From Mactromeris polynyma (taxonomy: Eukaryota; Mollusca; Bivalvia; Venerida; Mactridae): DNA of 64,000 nucleotides. The notes beneath the pieces are model-generated. The model searched no databases and had not been told where the DNA came from. It worked only from the letters and a program-made list of their open reading frames with translations. The DNA is taken from assembly GCA_032209605.1 (NCBI GenBank), contig JASFXZ010000052.1, positions 744,001-808,000 on the forward strand, given 5' to 3'. Both the position numbers and the translations under genes were made by a program. Positions 34,425 to 49,400 of the stretch are shown one piece after another; position 1 is the stretch's first letter; the number at the start of each line of letters is the position of its first letter.

Positions 34425-37400
34425 TTATGGCGCAGAAGTTAACATATCCTCTAATTTTGATGCGTTAGAAATAACTAAATTTTCTTTGAAGCAATATTCC
34501 ATATCCTTCCCATGACTGCACTGGTTCCCTTCCGAGAAATTCACAATGGCCATAATGAATCCGACGACGGCGACCAGGCTTCCGAATGTCGCAATCATCA
34601 GCGGGACTATGTTATCCCTAGAGCAGATTGGTATTGGTCGAAGCTTCATCACACACAGTGGCGGGATAACAAACGCTAAAGGAGCAGCAGCCATAACACC
34701 CTGAATATAAAATGTACCTAATGTATACAGTATACAGCAAAACCTCTCTTAAAGACCAACTCAATAATAAGACCACTTCAAAATTAAGACCACAATTTTC
34801 AAGTCCATTTTCACTGTGTTGTTCTTTCTTCAACCTCGATATTAAGACCACCTCAATAAGAAGATCAGTTTCCATTGGTTCCAAGGGAGGTCTTGTTATT
34901 GAGATTTTACTGTTTATAAACTGAAACTAGATATGTCCATTATAGGACACCTATGCCCCTGCTTTAGGTATTTCATGCATTACTGATGGAAACCATTGTT
35001 TTAAGTTGAAAAGGGCCGTAACTCTTCCACAAAATGGTGGCTTGTTACTGAAATCGAATTAAACAAGCATTATATTATCCTATTCCTACATGCCCAACAT
35101 GAATTGAATCCATCCATACTTTCAAGAGTTATTGATCTGAAAACAATGATTCTTAATTTTCATGACAAAATCAGACAACTGTTTTGTTATTTTGGTGCGT
35201 TTTTCTTCATAAAGGGAGAGAACTCTAGAAAGGATAAAGGGAGAGAACTCTAGAAGGAATAAAGGGAAAGAACTTGTGACAAGTTACCTGTGTGCCTCAT
35301 GACAAAAGCTAACAAAGACTTTATACTTACATTTAGCTCTAGAACAATACCCAGACAATCTGTTGTCATTGATAGAGCACAAGCTAGGGCAGCTATAATA
35401 ACAGTGACCACTATATGTCTCCATAGTGGAGCTTTATCACTGGTTGGGAACAAAGCATTTTCTACAACCTGAAAATAGTATTATATACAAGAAAGTCCTT
35501 AATTTGTAGCATCCATTTTATCATTAAATCAGTTCCTAATACCTATTGACTTAAGGCTTCATATCAGAGCGGCAATACAGTAAAACCTTTTACCTCTAAG
35601 TGTGACCTTAACCTTGAAACAAGCTGGTTGAAACATGCCCTCTGCATATCTTGTCAATGTCATGAACATTTGTGCCAAGTTATTTCAAAAATTTTTAAGG
35701 GGTTCAAGAGATATGGAGTAGACACAAAATATAGTTGTTTGACCTCTAAGTCTGACCAGGACCCACAACTGAGCCAGCACACGTGTTCTGCACACCATCT
35801 AAATATGGTGAACATTTGTGGCAGGTAATTTCAAAATCTTTCAAGGGGTTCAAAAGTAGTGGAGCGGACACGATTTGTGACAGACAGACAACCCAAGACA
35901 AACAATACGTCTCCCTCCATTATATGGGCGAGACATAATAAAATATTTACAAAATAAATAACTGTTGTCTAAAATAAGATTTCAGATTTATGGTAGTCAC
36001 AAATGTTACATCGTACAAAGTTCCTTTCTTGCACCCTTATGTTAGGCTATGAAATTTGAGAAATCCTGCATTGTGTATTTTTAAATGAACTGAATATTAG
36101 CTAAACATAAAACATCATGTGGTATGTTGAAAAAAACTACCCGCACAAAATCCCTCCCATTCATTTTTGCATAAACAGACAGAATCTTCATAACATAGAC
36201 AGAAAGATAATGCCCATAAGACTTTTGACAGGCAGACTTGCAAGTAAAGATCAGTTGGAATTTTTGACCGAAGCAGATTTTGGCCTGCTCCTATATACAT
36301 GTATCTTACCTCTCTAGTCACAAAGCATTCAATAGGATAGGTCAACATGATTGTTATAGCAAACATTAATCTGCCGGCATTCATAAGGTCATCATTTTGA
36401 CAATAGTTCTCCAGTAGATCACCTGAAGAATAAATACATCCATTACATTCCTACATGAATAGATCTACCCCAGATTGCTATAAAAATGTGTTTTCCCTCT
36501 AATCCTGCGATAGTAACAAAGATATACCATTAAAATGGTTCTCTAGTACCGATGAAAACAAAGACAGGATTTAACATCTAAATGAACTTCAATGAATCAA
36601 AAATCGAACCCGGTCAAAACCCAATGTGAGCGAATCCTAGATTTCTACTATTTAGGGGTATATCTTTAATGAAGACTGTTAAAACTGTGTACAATTAGGG
36701 ATACACAGAGGTCTAGGGGTTGACCTTCTGACCCCTGATCCACAGGTTGTGAGTTTGAATCCCGCCTAGGTAGAGGTCACACTGTGGCCTCCACAATCCC
36801 TGAGTTGGGTGTGGGCACTGGTTTGTAACCCTGTTTGCAGACACTGAGAGTAAATACTATAAGTCGAAAAAACTTGTTTTAAATTCAAGGAATTATCAGT
36901 GTCAATAACGAAAAATTATAGCCAAAGTGGCAGTCAGATTTTATTCTAATCATGGCAAACTTTAAAAAAATAATAATATCTTGCAGTGACAACCACATAC
37001 AGTCGGACCTCGTTTATTCGACAACCTTCTATTTGAATACTTGGTATCATGCCAAATAACTAACAGGTTCGGATGTATCTTTTAGGCACGTCAAATTGAA
37101 ATGGGCAATTCGGAACCATGTGTTATTCAAAATAAATTTCAGATCCAATGAATTCGAATGAACGAGGTCCGACTGTTACAATTTTGTAAAGGACATACCG
37201 ACTGATAGACAGACAACCAGGTGAAAACAACAGCTATGCAATTACCTTGAGTCCAACCAGTGAATGAAGCATATCCAATCAGTCCAAAAATCAACATAAA
37301 TACCATACAGAACATAACGCTAACATGTGTGACAAAATTCCATCTTTCCTTCGTAGGATTCTCTAACGATGCATGGATCAAAAATGTATTATGATGACAC

Positions 37401-40400
37401 ATGTACGCTGTAAGAGAAAATAAGATTGTTGATGCATTACACGAATCATTCAACAGCTTTAGAACAGATAAAAATATCTCGCTCCAGGGTTACAGTTTTG
37501 AACTGTTTGATATTTCCATCTACACATGAAGACAATCATAGATTCTTTTTCTTGCATACCATTTTTAAAGACGAGATTTCATAAAATGACTTTAACAGTT
37601 TAAGGACTTTTTACTTATAGTAACATATTATTTTTTAAATTCATTCAAGTTATTATATTGTGGACCCACTTATTAGAGGGATGAACATCATCTAAATACT
37701 CCTGTAAGAACAAAAATTTAAATGTATAATTAGTGATTTCAATAATTTCAACAGTCAATACAAGAAGATGGAAGCCAGGAGTAGGTAGGCCAATAATAAT
37801 GTATGTACTGCACGCGTAAAATTTACGGTAATAGCTTTCTTCCAATTGGCCCAAGATGACTAGATTCCACCAATGGGCAAAGGCATTGAATTTACATATT
37901 TCAAGACATGGGGGAAAACATATCTCCAAAACTGACAAAGGGACGCTTTCATTCTATAATCACTTTTTTACACAATACATCGCAGCTAGAATCATCGCAG
38001 AATCATAATCTGTCTGTTAGCTGAATACAAACACGCTAACATTAACTATTCTGCACCGCCATCATCAAAAACATCGCCTACACAATGATATGAAATGTTT
38101 TGAACATATTGATTACAATTGGCTGGTTGCCTGCACTTTAGTTTGTAATTATCGTAGAATATTTTGTATGTCTCCAGACGGCAGACTAATAAAACTGCTG
38201 AATACCATATAACAGACATAAAGACGTCATAAATACTTACCAAAAGCCATGATACCTATAGCTTGTGTGATATTAGTATTGGCGAATGACCATGCATCAC
38301 TCGTAGATGGGCTGTAGGCAGAGAATATTATACGAAACGTCAAGAAGTTTGCGAGAATTTATGCGGCTCTTTCTATCCTTTATTGGTATGTGAGTCTGCC
38401 TGTACCTCACAAAACTTAGAATTATTATCATAATGATCTTTTGTTATCACCAGGTGCCATCGAACAACATATGTTGTAAGTTTCAAGTATGCCCATACTT
38501 ATTCAGGATTACAATAGATAAGCATTGCATGATTAATAATTTATATACATTTGTGTACGTAATAACTTTGTTCTTATTGTTTGTTTTAGCCAGATTAGAA
38601 TTGACCATCTGTGACAATTATGAAATAAATCTCTGTATCAATCAATAACATGCTTTTATTTCTATACAAAATACATCGCTATCAATATAGTTCACCTGAT
38701 GTTTGTCTATACTATAACCGTAAATGCAAACTGATATAATAGTACACTTATAATTAACATCAAGATAACAGCATAAGGCCACAAATAAAGCCTATTCATG
38801 ATACAAAATATTACATATGATTTCAATCTGTATGATAAATTCAATGGAAAATTGTTTTATCATAATTCAACCATACTGGTAACAGATGCAGTTTTCTGGC
38901 AGCACCTGTTGATAACACACCCCGGTAATTTTATATGCTCTTGCATTCTTAACAACTCTAGACAAAAGTGAGCAATTGTGCTGATTTTGAATTTTACACA
39001 ATTTGATCAGTTCAGAATGACAGTCAGTGGAACTAACCAGAGCTCCTGGGTTATCAACCAGTGCTAACCAGTTATTTTGCAAGAAGCTGCCAAGAGTACA
39101 TTTTGTGATTTGAGCTTTTAGTGTTGAGTGTAAGTATTCATTATAATCCAAGAGGAGTCTGCAGGCACTCCATCGCTCTCAACCACCAGGCACTCCATCG
39201 CTCTCAACCACCAGGCACTCCACTACTCTCAACCACCAGGCACTCCATCGCTCTCAACCACCAGGCACTCCATCGCTCTCAACCACCAGGCACTCCCCCG
39301 CTCTCAACCACCAGGCACTCCACCACTCTCAACCACCAGGCACTCTGCCGCTCTCCACCACCAGGCACTCTGCCGCTCTCAACCACCAGGCACTCTGCCG
39401 CTCTCAACCACCAGGCACTCCACCGCTCTCAACCACCAGGCACTCCGCCGCTCTCAACCACCAAGTTCTATGTTCAACTTTTATCAATACGTAGAATGGA
39501 AACTTATAGAAAATTAAATGAAGGTCATACTTACATATCGTTCACGAACATTCCTAATCGTATACCGATAAATAGTAAAATTACGCCAACAAGGATCAGC
39601 GACACAAATGCCCACTGAAAATACACATATACCAGTAAAAGCAATGCTGAGGTGATATCACCGGCCATATTCACAAAAAACATTTCCCTAAAATGCTGGA
39701 AATTAAACAAAGTACATTAAAACCTCAATAATAAGACCACCCTTGGGGTCCTGGAAAATTGATCTTCTTATTGAGGTGGTCTTAATAATTATTTAGGTTG
39801 AAAATAAACACCAAACCAGTGAAAATGGACTTGGAAATTGTGTTCTTAATTTTGAGATGGTCTTAATTTTGAGATGGTCTTAATATTGAGGTTATCTTTC
39901 AGTAAGGTTTTACTGTAAATTTAAAGTAAATCTCAATTTAAAATAAAATCAAGTAAGTACAACTAATTTAAGAGTTTTTGTTAATCACATCCATTTTTGG
40001 AGAACAGCTAGACTAACACATTACTTATTACAAAGCCAGAAAATAATGAACTTTAAGTGATTTATAATTCAACCAAGCCATACACGTGTACATGCAAATA
40101 CCATATTGAAAAGAGGGTGTGGCAAAAACCTCCCCCAGCCAGCCTCTATGAGGTTATTGGGGATTCCCCTGTTGATATAAATGAACCAGTAAATATCACT
40201 GAAAATTGGACTCAAAAAAATTGACTACCGGACCAATCAGAATGCCTTTATTTCTAGATTATATAATAAGGACAATTATTTATCACTTACCTTACTAAGT
40301 TTTGTGATATTTCTATACATTGATAAAGGTAAAGTTATCAGCAATGTAGTCAAGAATATGATAAACTCTCGACTACCCAGTACTGTATTAACAACACCTG

Positions 40401-43400
40401 AAATAAAAGAATTGGTCCAAGCATAAAGAATACGCAACAAACATGCAACCATTTTCATATTCATGTCACATTTTCCATCAAATAACTTAACTTGCCATTC
40501 GGTAGGTTTTTTGTTTTAGTTTTTTACAGTAATGGCTAGCTAAAATACTGAAAACATTTTTTTTCATAAAACCTGAACTATTTTTTATGGATGGTCTAAT
40601 TATTATACAAACATAGAACAGTATGATCAGACTTAAAATTACTCAATTAAAATGCCATTAAACATACACATGTATTAAAGTCAAACTAAAATATTCTGTG
40701 ACTTATGGAATAGATATTCATTGAAAAATATTGTATTAATATATAATAAATGAAGCTGCATGCATGTCCCTTTGGCGGGTAAGTATATAAATATGAAAAA
40801 TATCGTATATACTTTTATGACTGCAGTCAGCAGTTCTGTAAAGACTACATATATTAGAATAAAGTTAGTAAAAGCTAATTAGGCAAAACAAAAATATATG
40901 TGGTTCAGGTATCTTGAACTGTCTTAGATTTCTGTGCCAACACTAAATATTTTTTATGAGTTCTGAATAAAGATAATAATTGCAACAGATTTTACTTAAC
41001 TGAAATTACAAGATTTAAAAGTAGGAACGTGACAAAGTGTATGTTCAGTGAAGATCGTGTATAACTATCAAAGATCCTATCAAACCTTGACAAATTATAA
41101 ATAACCAATAAATCTTGACAAAAACTAAACAAAAAACTAAACAATGCGTGCACAGGACACGTGCCGTCACTTTACTCAATCAAGGGCACATAAGTCTATT
41201 TTCTCTTGGTTGAGAGGGACGCGAAGCCCCACTGGTAAGGAACTTCACATTCCTGTATCATCTGAAGACTTTATGTCCAACTGTTAAGGAGATATGAACA
41301 ACACAATTTGTGGGACGGATGGATGGACAGACAAGGGTGGGGGCACAATCAAAATGTTCATTCCTACCAATCCAAACATGTTTGGAAATGTTACATGAGC
41401 CACAAATATCTTATTCTAACCATGACCTTGGAAAAAAAGAGTAAAACAACTAACTGAAATAGTACATGTACATGTATTTTGAAAATGTTGCTAAGTTAGT
41501 TCTAGAAACAATGCTGATAAGAGGTGTCTATTCAGACAGAGACCATGCCCCAAGTTCACAAAAAACGTATACGTAAACTGATAAGGAAGAGTGAACTTTA
41601 CTCAAATAAAATGCTTAAGTACGATACTATGAAAATTACCATACTTTAGTATACTAATAAACTTAAGTATTTTTTGTGAAATCCAAGCCATGTCTAATGT
41701 TCAAATGAGAACTGCCAGTACATGCATTATGAAATATCAAAAAAGGTATATTTGTAACTGTAACTGATATTATACCCTAGCCAACTAAAACCCTTAACCA
41801 ATATAATTTAATATTTCTTAAGATGTAAATATGCATTTACCAAATGACGAATCTGTTCAAATACAACATAAGTGCATGTTACAACATGGACAAAAATTAC
41901 TACAAAAAGGATGATGCAAAAAGTGAGATTTGAGAGTATGCTTTTAAGACAAGAAATAAATAAATTTTCAGTCAGAACACTTCTCATTTTAGAACTTATA
42001 TCATAATCAAAACGCTTTTAGTTTTGGTTCAGTTTAAAATTATTGTCTTACTTAATTGCTAAATAAATCGTGTAATGACTTGAATCAATATCATAGACTG
42101 CTATAAAACGGTTTCTACTGTAAAAGTGTTTATTTTAGCAGGCACTTTATTTTGCGAGTTTCTTGCTGATATGTTTGGACATAGTGATGAACACATATTT
42201 TAGTGAGATTTTGAATTCGCGATGTTTTCAACTTGCAAATTGATGCGAAATTTTAGAAAACGCGCGAAAAAAGGGACTTTAACAGTAACCAGTACTCGCA
42301 CGTGATTCAGGGAATTCAGTGAATTCGTCTGCAGTTTAACTACCCCAAATGTGGGATTTGAACTTACAACCTTTGGATCAGGGGTCAAGCCCCCTTTACC
42401 TCTAAACCACTGTTTCTCCCTACTTATCACTTTAAAGTCGGTAAAAGAAAACTCATTTTAAGACGGCATAAAAGCCACATTCATAGCATTCCGACACATC
42501 ACAAAGAAACTCAAGCCAAAAAATGATGAATATACTTACTGTCTCCACCAATTCTTGTAATTATCTTAGTTATTGTATCTCCAATAATCACATTGTAACT
42601 GATCATAGCTGAAAAAATACAGACAAATATAATGGTTACCATAGTTACTACCAAAAACTATATAATGAAATAAACAATGATTGGTCTAGAGTTGAATCAA
42701 GTTTTAAACAAGAATTAATACAAAGATAACTGTTACAGGCCTTTGATAGTACTGTTGGTACATTGTACTACAAAAATGATGCCTAGTTCAAATAGTTGTG
42801 TTTTTAATGGCGTCAAGTATAGAAATGCTTTAGACGATTTGTCTTAAGCTAGCAACATGATATTAGCAACACCAAAACATTTAAGACCATTGGGACAGTC
42901 ACAGAAGATTCAGAAGAAGCTTCTAGATGATGACATTACATGCCACAGTGTTTGCTTTAGGTTGAACAATACTCAAACTACCAGGAATTTGGTAGTTCCA
43001 AATTGGTGTGAATTGAAGCCAAATCCAATTCATACATGTAGTTACCAAATGACAGCCATTTTTGCTGCAAATTTGAATTTGGTATCAAACAATTACATAA
43101 ATTTATAGCCAACATATTTTCTCTATTGTAGGATCTTTCAAGCAGTATTAACTGTAGATTATATCTATAGTACTAGATTGTTTTAAAAAGGGAAGTCACT
43201 TCTACTGACACTGGACTGTATCACCAAACAAAGGGAGACAATTCAGTATATATGTATATAAAGATGATTATACTAACCTATAAATGGATAAATGAACTGT
43301 AGAAAGGTGAGTAAATAGAAGCCTGGCCTGCCACATGCCACGAGCATCATATCCTGCAATACACATGGAAATACTAAGGTAATAATATATTCATAGATTA

Positions 43401-46400
43401 AAAAATGTCACAAAACTAGCATGGCTGCTTCTTTAATTAAGTGATTTACGATAGTTTGGAACCAAATGCATGATATAATGATGTTGTTGACATTTCCTAA
43501 ATAATGTTGTGATATATAATTTTGGGAGTTCTTGGAAGTTTGAAGGCACTTTTGTCTACGCTAAATAATTTGTAATAAATATCTGTCATGTATCGTTTGT
43601 TTGCGTCGAGTCATGGGTTTTCCTCGAGTCATGGTTACGGAAATTGCGTTCATACCATAAAAAGAAAGATTTCAATTGCCCACTACTCGCTGTGATTTCA
43701 CTACCCATTATTGTTTCCCTTATGAAAACAGAAAGTTTGCAGCAAATTTGCTGCAACTTTGCAGCAAATTAGCCGCAAACTTTTTTAGTCACAGTAAGGT
43801 TTGCAAGAAGTTCGCAGGACTTCGCGGCTAGCGGTGAAGTTACTGCGACTTTGCTGCAAATTCGCAGAAAGTTCGCGGCTAGCCTCAACTTTGCAAGAAG
43901 TTTGCGGCAAACTTGAATACAATAATTTGTGTTGCAAGAAGTTCGCAAGAATCTTTAATGCAAAAAATCATGTTGCAAGAAGTTTGCGGGAAACATTGGC
44001 ATTTCAACTATTTTTTTATGTGTGCAAATACAGTAGTGTTTAATATTACATCTTTGTAACAATTATAACATGAAAACTAGTTTTTATTATTGTGGAAAAA
44101 ATATATATGTTATCATCGGTCCAATGTTGGCCAGAGTTAAATCAAAACAAATGTCAGCCCAATATCTGCTCTTCCATTATTTGTTTGACTTTTTTTGTTG
44201 TTAGTTTGACACTTTGTAGCAATGTTATTTTAATGCCAAACTAATCCATTTGCCAAGTCTAATTGCAATGTAATGGAAAAATATTGATACACGTTTTTTA
44301 ACATCTAAGCACGTACATATTTTTAACTTATCCGCACTGTAAACGTGCTTAAATTGTATCCCTGAGATAAACGCGCCAATTAAGCGTCATGCAAGCGTCT
44401 GCCAGGAGCGAGGGCGCCAAGGGAAAGGAAAGTCGCTTTTAGCAAGAATTTGAAGGTAATATTTTAATATATGTTTCCTTATCACGATTTATGCTAGTTT
44501 ACATTTTTTTCCTTCCTATTCATGTATTTTTTGGTTGTATATATGACTTGGTGTGAATTTCGTTGTAAAATGGGTGGGTGGGGAGTGGTGATCGAATATT
44601 TAGAATTGCTAAATTGCATTAACATGCTTAAAGGCATAGTTTAATCTTCCTATAAGGTTTCTTCTACAAAATAACCCAACCATAATAAATCCAAATTCAT
44701 TATTACTGACGTTGTTTCACTGTGCTGACCCATGGCACTAAATATCGGTGCACACTGTCATTGAACCGGTGGAAACCGAAAATGTCCGATTACTATGCTA
44801 GTTTGGTCGCACATTTTTTACATCATATAGTATTAAGCATTTTTTAGTTTGTCCAGTCGAAAATGAGTTGTATTTGAAAACAAGATAAAAGTTCAGTAGA
44901 CCTTTACCTCTTTTTCTGTGGTATGTGTAAGTTTTTTAAGCACCTTCGCTTATATTGCGATTTTGAATCATACAGTTTCACACGGTCATAAAGTAACTTG
45001 ATCATGATTTTACATACTTCTTTCATGTGGTTAAATCCTTAACAACATCTATGTATGTCAACCTTTCATTGCTTACTTGTTGCAGCTCAGAGGAGGATAT
45101 TATGGGAGCAGCGAACATACATCGGGTCTGATGCGGATGTGGGTTTTTCCAACATTATTGAAAAAAAAACCTTTCATGGGCAACAAGAAGTTTGTAAGTA
45201 TGACAGCCTAATGGGATACATACATTGATTGTCAAACACTGGTTTTGTCTGAGATTCTGTTAATAAATTAATGTTCTTAATATAAAATATCACTTGTATA
45301 ACTTATACTAACTGAGTATCATTGTGAAATAATATTCTGTACAGAAAAAGGAAAGTTTTAATACTGCTATCATTACTAGTTACCCGAGTCCCATGATTAC
45401 TTATATACAAGTTGGTTTCTTAGCATGATCGATCTGTATACATATTTATATTTAAAGAAAGTTCTTAAAAAGGTTTAAAATTCCTTTAGTGATTTATATT
45501 GGATTTAAGTCATAGATAATTATATTGGAGAGAAATAATGTTTTGAGACAAGTCGTGACAGAGTCTTGAAAAGTTGATCTTTGAGACCTGTGGGTTGCGG
45601 TTGCTACTGTCAAGGCCCACTATGAACCTTCACTATTTTTCAGACTGAGAAAGAGTTCTTCCTTATGAGGCCTTCACTGTCCAGTGCCTTTATCTCAGGC
45701 AACTGGGCCAGATCCCTGGACAAACTTTGTGAACTATTGGAGTTCTCACTCTCACCCTGTCTCCCAACCTGTCACACCCCACTCTGACCATCTCCCTACC
45801 TGTCACACCCACTCTCAACTGTCTCACACCACTCTCACTGTTTCCCTACCTGTAACACCCCTGTCTCACTACCTGTAAGTTGTAACTACCCACTCTAACC
45901 CTGTCTCCCTACCTGTCACATCCCACCCTCAGCCTGTTTCCCTACCTCAGTACCTGTCACACCCTACTCTAACCCTGTCTCCCAACCTGTCACATCCCAA
46001 CCTCATCCTGTCTCCCTACCTAACACAACTCACTGTCTCCCTACCCATCACACCCCACTCTCACCGTCTCACTGTAACACCCCACTCTAACCCTGTCTCC
46101 CAACCTGTCACATTCCACTCTCACCCTGTCTCCCTACCTGTCCCAATCTACTCTCACAGTCTCCCTACCTGTCGCACCCCACTCTGACCATCTCCCTACC
46201 TGTCACACCCACTCTCAACTGTCACACCCCACTCTCACTGTCTCCCTACCTGTCACACCCCACTCTCGGTCTCCCTACCTGTCACACCCCACTCTCACTG
46301 TCTCCAACCTGTCACACCCCACTCTGACTGTCTCCTACCTGTCACACCCCACTCTGACTGTCTCCTACCTGTCTTTCCCCACTCTCATCCTCTCCCAATC

Positions 46401-49400
46401 TGTCACAACCCACTCTTACCCTCTCCAAACATGTCACACGCCACTCTCACTGTCTACCAACCTGTCACACCCCACCCTCAGCCTCTCCCAACCTGTCACA
46501 CCCCACTCTCACACTCACTCACTCACTCACTCATTAACCCAATTCCTGTATTTACCATAGACATTTAAAAGGTATTTTGATCACTTAGTCTTTAAATAAA
46601 AGATGTTAAAGGTTTTCTTGTAATTGTTACAGCGGTCAGCCTATGCAGTGGAAGTACTTAAGATGGACAAAAGCTGAATTGTGAAGGCGTTCACACCCTC
46701 CTGAGAGCACAGAAAAAATGGAACAGCTGATCTACCATTCCAAGGCACAATGTCGAAACTTTAGTAGTCATACAATAATGGACTTATTCAGAACTGATCC
46801 AGAGGTGGAGAAAGTTATTATGGGCCTGAGACCAAGTCAGACAATGATCTTTCAAGTAAAGGGTGACATGATTTACATGTAATAGTGCAGATCATGAGAC
46901 TGAGCCTGGGGTGCAGCAGGCAATCAAAATGGTCGTGTTAGTGCCCTCTGAGACCATCTCCATTATTCTGAACAACCAGTAGATTATTGCCATTATTCTG
47001 TATGATACAGGATCATTGATTTATAGACAGACTGAAGAAGATATGTGTTGTTGGTTTAATCTTAGTGTTTTGAATTTATTGTAAAATATAAGTTTTGTGT
47101 AATTGCTGTTTTATTCTTTTAATGAGTACAGGCATTTATGCAGTATTGTCAAATTAAGTTATTAAGATAAACCAAGATGGACATAGGTAAAAAAGTAGTA
47201 TTTTATTAATAAATTGCAAAGACAGATGAATTAATAACAAGACTAGTGTTGAAATTAAAATTATCAAGTACAGTCAATCCACATGTCTTATGCGGCCATA
47301 TGCAGTAAACGTCATCTTTGAAAAATTCCCGACAATTTTCACTATATCTTTATGTTTTGCTAAGCGACTTTTGTTTAACGTAACTGGTCGTCACTCAAAG
47401 TTTTTTCAGTCATTTTTTTCCTTTCTTTAAACGACCGCTAATTCATAATAGACAGATTATATAAGATTTCATAAGATCTGGTGAATATTTTTTTATTACA
47501 AATAAAAGAATAAAACTGTTTGTTTTGTACATTGTATTTTTAACATGTTGAAGCACATTTTAAGTACAAATGTATGTTTAGTAGCAGACTAGAAAATATT
47601 GAAACCTGATATCTTATCTGGATCCAAGCTTTGTATTAAAAGTCTGTTTCATTAAGAGACCACTTTTTGTCTGACCCTTTGGTGGTCTCTTAATACAAGA
47701 TTGACTGTATCTAATATAACGTCTTTTAAATATTAAAAGAAATAATTATTCACATATTACTAAAAATGCAAATATATTATTTTTCAATGCATATTATGTG
47801 TTCTTTTTGTGCACATTGTTTTTTTAGCTCACGAGAGCTAAAGTCGTGCTATTGTGATCGCCCTGTGTCCGTCATGTGTTATGAACAATATGTTTCAAAC
47901 AACTTCTCCTAAACCTCTTGATGGATTTTTACTAAACTTCCTTAGAATCCACCTTAACAACCATGACTCTTCTTAGCAACCATGTACATGTGCTTCCATA
48001 GTAACTAATGAGTTTTATAACTCGCCTGTTATGCATATGATAGTCATTACACTCAGGTGAGTGTGATCTAGTGCCATCTTGTTGTTTGATTATTATAAAT
48101 CATGTTTCTACTTCATTGACTTGTATGAAAATAATTTGTGATCAAACCATTTTGAACTTGATAATGCAACTAATTCATATCTTGTTGCCTCTCTTACCCG
48201 CTAGTTATATTCCAGTTGTTAAATATTTTTCTGTGTGAGTTCAAAATCTAGGTTAATCTTGACAGTTATATTGATCATAATAAATGTTTCCGTTAATTTG
48301 AATAAATTGTTATTGTGTTACATTGTTTAGTAAATGTCTGTATATTGTGGAAGTTTGCGGTAACTTCGCAGGAAGTTTGCGGCAACTTCGCAGGAAGTTT
48401 GCGGTAACTTTGCAGGAAGATCGCGGTAACTTTGCAGGAAGTTCGCAGTAGGCGGAGTCCTGTTATAGTTGCTGTGAACTTCCTGCAACAAAATTGTTTG
48501 CAGCAAATTTGCAGCAAACTTTTACCATGCAAATGAGGTTTGCTGCAAATTTGCTGCAAACTTCATTTGCATAATTTTGGTTGCAGCAAATTTGCAGCAA
48601 ACCTCATTTGCATGATAAAAGTTTGCAACAAAACAGTTTGCGGCAAATTTGCTGCAACTTTGCTGCAAATTTGCAAGAAAGTTTGCAGGAGGCTTGTTTT
48701 TTTCATAAGGGTTAGTATATTTCCATCACAAAGAACGCATGGGGGTTTGCATGTACACTGTCAAAATCAAAACTTTGAATTTTACAGATACTTGACGACG
48801 TAGAGATACATAAATGTTAACTGCACAAAATATTTCATAACTCCCTAACTTATCTGCTTTTGATTCATTTTGGTCTTTGGATAAATTCTTTGACCTCTAA
48901 TACCGACAGCAAATCAAAATCCATGACTCCAGGAAAACAGGATTTAATCAAATGCCTACTATTTACTATTTCAAATTAAGTTCAAGATATTATACAATAC
49001 AATGTAGATGGTTTAAATGAAAAGTACCTATGACAAGGCAGCAAATGAAAGGTACGCGTTTGTTACAATACATTTGTTTGTTACTGATGACATCATAGTC
49101 CACGAGCCACATTCTAATTTTAGATTTTGTCCATGACTCTATAGGCACATACAACTAAACCTGCCCTGCGTTCAGTATAACGGCTAACAGTTGTGAATGT
49201 TACCAAATTATTTGTATCCCTGACCCACCAATATCACATTCACTGCACACGGGGAACCAAATTACAGATGTTACGAAACATTAGCCGCAAACATCTTTAC
49301 TGAACGCAGGGCTTAATTAAGTATTACCAACCACAATTTTTCGCATTTTTATAATGCTATGATTTTCGAAACTATGAATATCTACAGAATTACATCAACA

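Larger units (their letters stand above)
43717..48711. mobile_element. 5.0 kb DNA transposon-like element with subterminal repeat arrays
   Basis: The two ends are inverted: CCCTTATGAAAACAGAAAGT on the left; on the right the complement reads CCCTTATGAAAAAAACAAGC. Next to each end is a 270-350 bp array of the same short words in opposite senses: TTTGCTGCAAA, GCAGCAAATTTGCTGC and GCAAGAAGTTCGCAGG (left 43732-44000, right 48340-48692). The inverted arrangement of terminus plus array indicates one mobile unit. A clear target duplication is not visible. No transposase motif was found, so it is probably nonautonomous. It lies in the 8.4 kb SLC38A11 intron between exons 51828-51770 and 43353-43278. 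Confidence 0.65.

Noticed and set aside
39121..39618. Open frame of 165 codons overlapping an SLC38A11 exon
   Set aside because: Most of it is the 25-bp tandem array read through; the SLC38A11 exon lies on the opposite strand with good splice sites.
43801..44043. 80-codon Cys- and Lys-rich frame
   Set aside because: It is a translation of the subterminal repeat array; periodicity, not coding, explains it.
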